Origin: CAVTWH01 sp963794685
GTDB taxonomy: Bacteria; Actinomycetota; Actinomycetes; Mycobacteriales; Micromonosporaceae
Direction of reading: 5' to 3'
DNA length: 64,000 nt
Assembly: GCA_963794685.1 (NCBI GenBank)
Contig: CAWCFK010000015.1
Coordinates: 186,001-250,000 of the forward strand
Shown: positions 56,908 through 64,000 of the stretch, piece after piece
How positions within the stretch are numbered: the stretch's first letter is position 1
Layout: every line of letters starts with the position of its first letter
Position numbers and translations under genes: made by a program
The notes under the pieces: generated by a model
Told to the model about the DNA's origin: nothing
Databases searched by the model: none
Seen by the model: only the letters and a program-made list of their open reading frames with translations

Positions 56908-57567
56908 TCAGAGCTTGCGGGCGAGGGTGAGGCCGTCGGCGATGGGCAGCATCACCGACTCCGTCCGGTCGTCGGCGACCACCATGTCGTTGAACGCGAC
57001 CATCGCGACATCGGCCGGGTCCGCGGGGTCGGGGTTGAGGACCCGGTTGTGCCGGAACACGTTGTCCACCACGATCACCCCGCCCGGCCGCATCCGGGGC
57101 ACCAGTTCGGCCCAGTAGACCGGGTAGCCGGTCTTGTCGGCGTCGATGAAGGCCAGGTCGATGTGCGGGTCGGTGGGCATCGCACGCAGCGTGTCGGCGG
57201 CCGGCCCGAGGCGCAGTTCGATCCGGTCGGCCAGCCCGGCCCGGGCCCAGTAGCGGCGGGCCACGGCGGTGTACTCCGGCGAGACGTCGCAGCAGACCAT
57301 CCGGCCCTCGACCGGCATGCCCCGGGTGATGGCGATCGAGGACAGGCCGGTGAAGGTACCCACCTCGACCGCGTACCGGGCGCCGATCATGCGGGTGAAC
57401 AGGGTCAGGAAGCGCGCCTGTTCCGGCGCGATCTGCATGTTCGCGTCCTGCGGCAGCGCCGCGTGCGTCTCCGTGATCAGGTCGGCGACCAGCTCGTCCG
57501 GGGTCGATCCGTGCGCGACCAGGTAGGCGTGCAGTTCGTCGGAGAGGAACTCGGTCTTCGCGGTCAT
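56908..57567 (-). CDS. O-methyltransferase, SAM-dependent class I
   Basis: A 219-aa caffeoyl-CoA/catechol O-methyltransferase-like enzyme. SAM motif I VEVGTFTGLSSIAITRGMP, then CCDVSPEYTAVARRYWARAG, metal/substrate residues in DLAFIDADKTGYPVYW and VVDNVFRHNRVL. Substrate is probably a catechol-type hydroxyl. ATG 57567 lies seven bases after TAGGGT, a leaderless pattern. The much longer open frame upstream is a shadow. Confidence 0.9.
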   Translation of the reverse strand: MTAKTEFLSDELHAYLVAHGSTPDELVADLITETHAALPQDANMQIAPEQARFLTLFTRMIGARYAVEVGTFTGLSSIAITRGMPVEGRMVCCDVSPEYTAVARRYWARAGLADRIELRLGPAADTLRAMPTDPHIDLAFIDADKTGYPVYWAELVPRMRPGGVIVVDNVFRHNRVLNPDPADPADVAMVAFNDMVVADDRTESVMLPIADGLTLARKL

Positions 57568-57574
57568 GACCTCG

Positions 57575-57580
57575 ACCCTA
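57575..57580 (-). promoter_or_regulatory. Leaderless -10 element of the O-methyltransferase gene
   Basis: TAGGGT on the minus strand, seven bases before ATG 57567. Confidence 0.5.
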
Positions 57581-57650
57581 GTCGACCGTCCGACGGCCGG
57601 TGACACGGTCCGCAAGGTCCCGACTCGGGCACGGTCCGCCCGGTCCGCGC

Positions 57651-58295
57651 CTACGCCGTCGGGGTACGCCACAGGGTGTGCAGGGCGACGCCCAGTTCGG
57701 CGAGCAGCCGGCGCAGCAGCGGCATGGACAGGCCGATCACGGTGCCGTGGTCGCCGTCGATCGACTCGACGAAGGCGCTGCCCAGCCCGTCGATGGTGAA
57801 CGAACCGGCGACCTGCAACGGCTCCCCGGTCGCCACGTAGGCGGCGATCTCGGCGTCGCTGACCTTGGCGAAGTGCACCGTGGTCGCCGCGCCGCCCTCG
57901 GCGCGCCGGCCGGTGGCCAGGTCGACCACGCAGTGCCCGGTGTGCAGTACCCCGGAGGAGCCGCGCATCCGCCGCCACCGCCCGGTCGCCTCGTCGGCGT
58001 CCTTCGGCTTGCCCAGGATCTCGCCGTCGAAGGCGAGCACCGAGTCGCAGCCGAGCACCAGGCCGGTCGGCAACCCGCCAGCCGGGTCGGCGTCGGCGCG
58101 CAGCCGGTCGGCCACCGCCTGCGCCTTCCACCGGGCCAGCGTCAGCGAAACGGTCTGCGCGTCGGTCGGCTCCACAGTGGACTCGTCGACCCCGCTGACC
58201 AGCACCTCGGCGTCGATACCGGCGGCGCGCAGCAGCGCCAGGCGGGCCGGGCTGGCCGACGCCAGCACCAGGCGGGGTACGGGTGCCTCGATCAC
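57651..58295 (-). CDS. maf: Maf family nucleotide pyrophosphatase
   Basis: A 214-aa Maf/Ham1-fold house-cleaning phosphatase of dNTPs or modified nucleotides. Family motifs LVLASASPARLALLRAAG, VLGCDSVLAFDGEILGKPKDADEA and FTIDGLGSAFVESIDGDHGTVIGLSMPLL. GTG 58295 is supported by TACCCT six bases upstream (leaderless); a longer start at 58319 is possible. Often next to acyl-CoA carboxylase genes in actinomycetes, as here. Confidence 0.92.
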   Translation of the reverse strand: MIEAPVPRLVLASASPARLALLRAAGIDAEVLVSGVDESTVEPTDAQTVSLTLARWKAQAVADRLRADADPAGGLPTGLVLGCDSVLAFDGEILGKPKDADEATGRWRRMRGSSGVLHTGHCVVDLATGRRAEGGAATTVHFAKVSDAEIAAYVATGEPLQVAGSFTIDGLGSAFVESIDGDHGTVIGLSMPLLRRLLAELGVALHTLWRTPTA

Positions 58296-58301
58296 CCGCA
58301 C

Positions 58302-58307
58302 AGGGTA
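58302..58307 (-). promoter_or_regulatory. Leaderless -10 element of maf
   Basis: TACCCT on the minus strand, six bases before GTG 58295. Confidence 0.5.
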
Positions 58308-58455
58308 CGTGGCCGGCAAACTCAGCGTTGTGGGGTGTACCCGGTGTGTTGCCCGCGCGCAGTAGGATGCGAGTCCTGCCAGCGGGGCTGCGGGCAGGAC
58401 TGATCACGGTTCCGCCCGGTCGGCCGGGCGGTTGGCGGGTGCGCGAGGGGGAGCG

Positions 58456-60417
58456 ATGGCGGCCGCACAGCACCGTCCCTTGCGAGCCGGTGACCCCACG
58501 ACGCTCGGCGGAGTCGAGTTGGTGGGTCGGCTCGGCGAGGGCGGCATGGGGGTGGTCTACCTCGGTCGTACCAGCGCCGGCCTGCTGGTCGCGGTCAAGG
58601 CGATCCGGGCCGAGTTGGCCGACGACGACGAGTTCCGGCGACGGTTCCGGGGCGAGGTCGCCCGGGCCCGGCAGGTGCCGCCGTACTGCACGGCCGAGGT
58701 GCTCGACGCCGACCCGGACAGTGACCCGCCGTACCTGGTGGTCGAGTACGTCGACGGCCCGAGCCTGGCCGACGTGATCGCCGCCCGCGGCCCGTTGAGC
58801 CCGGCCAACCTGCACAGCGTGGCGATCGGGGTGGCCACCGCGCTGACCGCCATCCACGGCGCCGGGGTCATCCACCGCGACCTGAAGCCCGGCAACGTGC
58901 TGCTCGCCCAGGGCAGCCTGAAAGTGATCGACTTCGGCATCGCCCGGCCGGTCACCGACGCCACCACCCTCACCGACCAGCACGCGATCGTCGGCACCGT
59001 GGCCTACATGGCCCCCGAGCGGTTCGGTGCGGACGGCAACCGTTCGCTGACCCCGGCCGCCGACGTGTTCGCCTGGGGCGCGGTGGTCGCCTACGCCGGT
59101 ACCGGCCGGGTGCCGTTCGCGGCCGACTCGATGCCGGCCACCGCGCTGCGCATCCTCGACGGAGAACCCGACCTGGAAGGACTCCCCGCCAACCTGCGCG
59201 CGCTGGTGTCCCGGGCACTGGCGAAGATCCCCGCTGAGCGGCCCACCGCCCGCGCCCTCATCGACATGCTCACCTCGCACGACGGCGCGACCGCGGTGGT
59301 CGCGGTGAACATCCCGGTCTCCGGCGCGCCGATCGCCCCCGTCTCGCCGCCGCCGGCCACCGCTCTCAGGCCGGCTCCGGCTGTCTCCGGGCCGCCGGTG
59401 GTGGCTCTCGCGGCCGGGCACGGCGGTGGCCATGCGCCGGGCGGCGGTGGGTACGCGCCGGGTGGCGATGAGTACGGGACGGGTGGCGCTGCCGGTGCAG
59501 GGTGGCCGATGATGCCTACCGCGGCTCCGGCGCCGCCGACCGCGTTGCGTGCCGACCTCGATCGGCCGCCCACCCGACGTGGCCCGGCGCCGAGGCAGCC
59601 CACGGTGTACAACAGCTCCGGTGCGATGGCCCCGCCCACACGGCGGCGCGGCCGGACCGTGGCCGCCGCCGTGCTGGCAGCGGTGGTGGTGCTCGCGCTT
59701 GCCGTGGCCATCGCCACCGGGCTGGTTCCGCTGCCGCACGGCAACCCGGCGGCCGGCGCGTCCCCGAGCCTTTCGGTTGCCGCCGACCCGACCGGCTCAT
59801 CCAGCCCGTCAGCCACCCAGGCCTACCCGCCGGCCGGGATGGAGCAGTTGCTGACCGACCCGATGACTCCCGCGAAGTTCTGGCCCGCGGACAACGCCAA
59901 CGAGCCGAACCTGGCCCGCTGCCAGGCCACCGCCACCGGCCTTCTGATCACGCACCGCGCGGCCGGACCGTTCCGGTGCCGGAAGAACCCGCCCGACCTG
60001 CTGCTCTACGACACCGCGGTCTTCGTGGATGTGGAGCTGCTGGACGCGGGCAGCTGCGCGGCGATCTGGCTGCGGTTCAACAGCGCCGGCTACATGCTGG
60101 AGGTCTGCACGGACGGCTACCATCTGGCCACCCACGGCACCCCGTCGGCGAGCGATGTGACCCGGCTCTGTGACCCGGTGCCCGCGCCGCTGGCGGTGAA
60201 CCAGCGGGTACGGGTCGGGGTGGTGCTGCGCGGGTACGACTTCACCTTCCTGCGGGACGGCAAGCCGATCGGTCGTGGCGCCTGCACCGATCCGGCGCAC
60301 ACCTTCGGCTCGGGGCATCCGGTGCTCGGCATCTACACCCAGCAGGCGGTGACCGACGAGGCGGTACCAACCGGCGTGCGAATGACCAATGTGGAGCTCT
60401 GGGGAAGTACGAGCTGA
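58456..60417 (+). CDS. Receptor-type Ser/Thr protein kinase
   Basis: A 653-aa Hanks kinase: residues 15-270 hold GEGGMGVVY, VAVKAI, HRDLKPGN, DFGIAR and APERFG. A Pro/Gly/Ala-rich linker follows, then one transmembrane helix near 405-425 (VAAAVLAAVVVLALAVAIATGL) and a 200-residue extracellular domain with several cysteines and a concanavalin/LamG-like look (FWPADNANEPNLARC, VFVDVELLDAGSCAAIWLRF). It probably senses a carbohydrate or wall signal; this is inference. GGGGGAG precedes ATG 58456. Confidence 0.9.
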   Translation: MAAAQHRPLRAGDPTTLGGVELVGRLGEGGMGVVYLGRTSAGLLVAVKAIRAELADDDEFRRRFRGEVARARQVPPYCTAEVLDADPDSDPPYLVVEYVDGPSLADVIAARGPLSPANLHSVAIGVATALTAIHGAGVIHRDLKPGNVLLAQGSLKVIDFGIARPVTDATTLTDQHAIVGTVAYMAPERFGADGNRSLTPAADVFAWGAVVAYAGTGRVPFAADSMPATALRILDGEPDLEGLPANLRALVSRALAKIPAERPTARALIDMLTSHDGATAVVAVNIPVSGAPIAPVSPPPATALRPAPAVSGPPVVALAAGHGGGHAPGGGGYAPGGDEYGTGGAAGAGWPMMPTAAPAPPTALRADLDRPPTRRGPAPRQPTVYNSSGAMAPPTRRRGRTVAAAVLAAVVVLALAVAIATGLVPLPHGNPAAGASPSLSVAADPTGSSSPSATQAYPPAGMEQLLTDPMTPAKFWPADNANEPNLARCQATATGLLITHRAAGPFRCRKNPPDLLLYDTAVFVDVELLDAGSCAAIWLRFNSAGYMLEVCTDGYHLATHGTPSASDVTRLCDPVPAPLAVNQRVRVGVVLRGYDFTFLRDGKPIGRGACTDPAHTFGSGHPVLGIYTQQAVTDEAVPTGVRMTNVELWGSTS

Positions 60418-60443
60418 CGATTCCGCCCAGCGACCGCCGTCCG

Positions 60444-60449
60444 TACTAT
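60444..60449 (+). promoter_or_regulatory. Leaderless -10 element of the mscL-like gene
   Basis: TACTAT, six bases, then ATG 60456; a very clear leaderless arrangement. Confidence 0.65.
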
Positions 60450-60455
60450 GCCCGC

Positions 60456-61079
60456 ATGCTGAAGATCTGGCGGGAGTTCAAGGCGTTCGCGCTCAGCGGC
60501 AACGTCTTCGACCTGGCCCTCGGGTTCCTGATCGGCGCCGCGTTCTCCAAACTGGTGGAGTCGTTGGCGGGTAACGTTTTGATGCAGTTGGTCGCCTCGA
60601 TCTTCGGGGAGCCCAACTTCACCAAGTGGATCTTCACCGTCAACGGGACCAAGATCCAATACGGTAGCTTCCTCACCGACCTGTTGAGCTTCTTCATGCT
60701 GGCCGGGGTGCTCTTCCTGATCGTCAAGATGATGAGCGTGACCGGCATCTCGCGGATGCGCAGCTACGACGAGCGGCAGTGCCCGTACTGCATGGAGCCG
60801 GTGGTGCCGCACGCGCTGGTCTGCAAGACCTGTACCCGCCCGCTCGTCGCCGACCTGCCCGAATACACCGCCGCTGAGGAGCGCGCCGCGCAGTTGCGCG
60901 CACACAAACTCCCGCGACTGCCCAACGTGAACCTGCCCCCGCTGCCGGTGCCGAAGCTGCGCCGCCGCACCGGGACCGCCGACGTGACCACCGACGCGGC
61001 TACGGTCGGTGCGGCCGCCGGTGCCGCCGTCACCGCCAGCGAGGTGGTGCAGGAAACGAAGCCGCCCGCCATCGACTGA
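60456..61079 (+). CDS. mscL: MscL-type mechanosensitive channel with C-terminal zinc ribbon
   Basis: A 207-aa protein. Residues 1-105 match the large-conductance mechanosensitive channel: MLKIWREFKAFALSGNVFDLALGFLIGAAFSKLVESL (TM1) and FLTDLLSFFMLAGVLFLIVKMM (TM2). Standard MscL ends near 130-150 aa; here a treble-clef zinc ribbon CPYCMEPVVPHALVCKTCTRPL follows TM2, then an Ala/Thr-rich tail. The zinc ribbon is on the cytoplasmic side. It may link channel gating to metal or redox state, which is speculative. Confidence 0.88.
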   Translation: MLKIWREFKAFALSGNVFDLALGFLIGAAFSKLVESLAGNVLMQLVASIFGEPNFTKWIFTVNGTKIQYGSFLTDLLSFFMLAGVLFLIVKMMSVTGISRMRSYDERQCPYCMEPVVPHALVCKTCTRPLVADLPEYTAAEERAAQLRAHKLPRLPNVNLPPLPVPKLRRRTGTADVTTDAATVGAAAGAAVTASEVVQETKPPAID

Positions 61080-61098
61080 CCCGGCTGCCCGGCGGACG

Positions 61099-61210
61099 GA
61101 TCGGCGGGCGGCAGGGTCAGCGGGCGGCAGGGTCAGCGGGCGGCAGGGATCGGCGGGCGGCAGGGATCGGCGGGCGACAGGGCCAACGAGTGACAGGGTC
61201 AGCGGGGCAG
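61099..61210. repeat. Degenerate 16-17-bp tandem repeats
   Basis: Units of the type CAGCGGGCGGCAGGG and TCGGCGGGCGGCAGGG occur about six times between the mscL-like stop and the end of accE. The last copies overlap the accE 3' end. No spacers, so this is not a CRISPR array. Confidence 0.8.
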
Positions 61211-61405
61211 GGCGGAGGCGCGCCAGGCGCCGGGGCCCGGACGGAGGGCAGGGCCGGCGGGGCGGGCGGAGGTGCGCCACCGGGACGGGATGGCCGGCGG
61301 GGCGGCGGGCGGCGCGGGGATGGCGCAGATCACGCCGACCAGTGCGGCCAGCTCTTCGGCCGTGGGGGTGCCCCGGACCACGCGCAGCAGCGGCTCACCA
61401 TCCAT
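61199..61405 (-). CDS. accE: Acyl-CoA carboxylase epsilon subunit
   Basis: A 68-aa protein too short to be obvious: EPLLRVVRGTPTAEELAALVGVI at the N-terminus and RPGPGAWRASALPR at the C-terminus match the AccE/PccE epsilon subunit, which stabilises actinobacterial acyl-CoA carboxylases. ATG 61405 lies six bases after TATGCT, a leaderless promoter. The carboxylase beta subunit lies 1.4 kb upstream on the same strand but two other genes intervene. Confidence 0.85.
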   Translation of the reverse strand: MDGEPLLRVVRGTPTAEELAALVGVICAIPAPPAAPPAIPSRWRTSARPAGPALRPGPGAWRASALPR

Positions 61406-61411
61406 GCGGCG

Positions 61412-61430
61412 AGCATACGGGCCGTACGGT
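61412..61430. promoter_or_regulatory. Divergent leaderless promoter pair
   Basis: On the minus strand TATGCT (61412-61417) is six bases before accE ATG 61405. On the plus strand TACGGT (61425-61430) is six bases before GTG 61437. The two start codons are only 31 bp apart, so both RNA polymerases compete for the same DNA. Confidence 0.65.
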
Positions 61431-61436
61431 GGGACC

Positions 61437-62150
61437 GTGCTGGACAGCCTTCGCGACTTCTTCGGCCCACAGTCCCGTCCCGAGACGGTGACGGTGCTGG
61501 TCACTCTCGGCCTGGCGCTGGTGCTCGTGGTCTTCCGGGACGCCTGGAAGATCGCCCGGCACGCGGTGACCATCGCGCACGAGGGCGGCCACGCGCTGTT
61601 CGCCGTGCTGTCCGGTCGCCGGTTGCAGGGCATCAAGGTGCACTCGGACACGTCCGGGCTGACCCTGAGCCGGGGCCGGGCGAGTGGGCCGGGGATGGTG
61701 CTGACGCTGCTGTTCGGGTACCCGACGCCGCCGCTGATCGGGCTGGCCGGCGCCGCGCTGCTGACCATCGGGCGGGCCAACCTGGTGCTGTGGCTGGCGC
61801 TGGTGCTGCTCGCCCTGGTCCTCATCATGATCCGCAACTTCTACGGGCTGCTCGCGGTGCTCATCACCGGGGTACTCGTCTTCGCGGTGACCTGGTACGC
61901 GCCGGACTGGCTCCAGGTCGGCTTCGCCTACGCGGGCGTCTGGTTCCTGCTGGTGGGCGGGGTACGCCCGGTGTTCGAACTGCAACGGCACCGCCGCACC
62001 GGTCGCGGCTACGAGTCCGACGCCGACCAACTCGCCGGGGTCACCGTGCTGCCCCCGCTCGGCTGGGTGTTCCTGTTCTTCCTGATCTCCCTGGGCTGTC
62101 TGGCCGCCGGCGGCTACCTGCTACTCCGCCCGATCCTCCCCGGCTACTGA
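61437..62150 (+). CDS. M50 family metallopeptidase-like membrane protein
   Basis: A 237-aa membrane protein of the M50B type. The zinc motif HEGGH lies in VTIAHEGGHALFAVLSGRRLQGI near residue 45, followed by several helices (LFGYPTPPLIGLAGAALLTIG, LVLWLALVLLALVLIMI, LLAVLITGVLVFAVTW). Site-2 proteases of this kind cut membrane-bound regulators; the substrate is unknown, and the anti-sigma factor at 18277 is one untested candidate. GTG 61437 from the leaderless promoter. Confidence 0.85.
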   Translation: MLDSLRDFFGPQSRPETVTVLVTLGLALVLVVFRDAWKIARHAVTIAHEGGHALFAVLSGRRLQGIKVHSDTSGLTLSRGRASGPGMVLTLLFGYPTPPLIGLAGAALLTIGRANLVLWLALVLLALVLIMIRNFYGLLAVLITGVLVFAVTWYAPDWLQVGFAYAGVWFLLVGGVRPVFELQRHRRTGRGYESDADQLAGVTVLPPLGWVFLFFLISLGCLAAGGYLLLRPILPGY

Positions 62151-62164
62151 CCCGCTGCCGGCCG

Positions 62165-62681
62165 CTATGCAACCAGAGCTGCCGGGTCGATCTCCACCTC
62201 GACCGGGTCGGTGAGCAGCAGCGGTGCCCCCGGCTTCGCCACCTGCTCGAGGACATACTTGCCGCCATCCAGCCGGTAGAGCTTCAGGGTAGTAGTGCAT
62301 CTTGAGCACCCGGTCGGTGGCCGCATTGGTGGAGGTGATCTCGCAGACCAGCAGGACCTCTCGGCCTTCGGTGACGGTGGTGGTCTTCGGCACGCGGGAT
62401 CGGATGATCAGATCCGGTTCGACCACCCGCCCCGGCTGCAGCCGCACGTCGACATCGCAGTAGGCCCACAACCCGACAGCTCGCGCAGCCGCCTTCAGCA
62501 CCACAGTCAGTTCCAGCATCAGGTCTTGATGGTTGTAGTTGGGGCTGGGACTCACCAGCAGGCTCCCGTCGAAGAGTTCCACCCGGGCGACTGTCTCGCC
62601 CAGCGCGAAGAACTCCTCCTCGGTCCACGGCGCCCCGTGGTCCTGCATGCCGACCTCTTTGCGTTCCGCGACAACGGTCAT
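62165..62681 (-). pseudogene. Uma2 family endonuclease remnant
   Basis: A DUF820/Uma2 restriction-endonuclease-fold protein. ATG 62681 with GGAGGTG upstream; PDLIIRSR, EITSTNAATDRVLKMHYY carry the catalytic-type Asp, Glu and Lys. After MHYY the sequence jumps to another frame and resumes KLYRLDGGKYVLEQVAKPGAPLLLTDPVEVEIDPAALVA, with roughly 15 residues of the usual AEAGIPWYLL segment missing. So there is a real internal deletion of about 50 bp plus a frame change. Confidence 0.78.
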
Positions 62682-62768
62682 GGGCACCTCCGAGAGTGGG
62701 TTCTCCCCAGAACCCGAGCCTGGCAAAAGATCCACGACGACGAAGCCCCCAACCGGACGTGGCATCAC

Positions 62769-64000
<1,232 letters not shown>

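Noticed and set aside
56908..59739. A 943-aa minus-strand protein
   Set aside because: Only its C-terminal 219 residues (O-methyltransferase) are real; the rest is antisense to maf and the kinase.
61099..61210. Short tandem repeats as a CRISPR array
   Set aside because: Units are contiguous without spacers and no cas genes are present.

Overview
The window is about 64 kb of very GC-rich actinomycete chromosome. The gene set (a nuo operon with GTG starts and 4-base overlaps, an ESX/type VII secretion cluster, PASTA-less Ser/Thr kinases, an ECF sigma/ZAS anti-sigma pair, an acyl-CoA carboxylase with an epsilon subunit) and many apparently leaderless promoters (TANNNT, 6-7 nt, then the start codon) suggest Micromonosporaceae, probably a Micromonospora relative. 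The genus is an inference. No rRNA, tRNA, IS element, phage or CRISPR array was seen.

Layout. 1-15.5 kb: nuoB(partial)-C-D-E-F-G-H-I-J-K-L-M-N, ending at a strong hairpin, followed by a polyprenyl diphosphate synthase that may make the menaquinone side chain. 16.8-20.8 kb: IclR regulator, SigL-like ECF sigma factor with its anti-sigma factor, RarD transporter, GNAT and holin-like membrane protein. 20.9-31.5 kb: type VII secretion island (eccE, eccB, two WXG100 genes, mycP, a repeat-rich SseB-domain protein), interrupted by an alpha/beta hydrolase and an AraC regulator; eccC and eccD are not in the window. 31.5-46.3 kb: hydrolase, ROK regulator, receptor kinase, M20 amidohydrolase, GT-C type membrane protein, DUF4349 lipoprotein, metallo-hydrolase, coiled-coil protein, gamma-glutamylcyclotransferase-like protein, LpdA-type quinone reductase and a VOC protein. 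46.4-47.9 kb: a short threonyl-tRNA synthetase behind what looks like a threonine attenuator. 48-57 kb: two ABC exporters, a MarR regulator, an FAD protein, the biotin carboxylase AccA and an MFS transporter. 57-64 kb: O-methyltransferase, Maf, a second receptor kinase, an MscL-zinc ribbon protein, AccE, an M50 protease, a broken Uma2 gene and the carboxylase beta subunit (cut by the window end).

How genes work together. NuoB-N form respiratory complex I, which reduces menaquinone. AccA, AccE and PccB together would make an acyl-CoA carboxylase. EccB, EccE, MycP and the Esx proteins are parts of one secretion machine.

Two points matter most. First, a leader peptide with three consecutive Thr codons, overlapping and competing hairpins, and an editing-domain-less ThrRS form a coherent candidate attenuation system (46404-47792). 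Second, about two dozen single-base lesions break conserved genes (nuoF, L, M, N, accA, a drrA-like gene, an MFS gene and others). They look more like sequencing or assembly indels than decay, but the sequence alone cannot settle this. Genes broken as sequenced are typed pseudogene, and the inferred intact extent is given.
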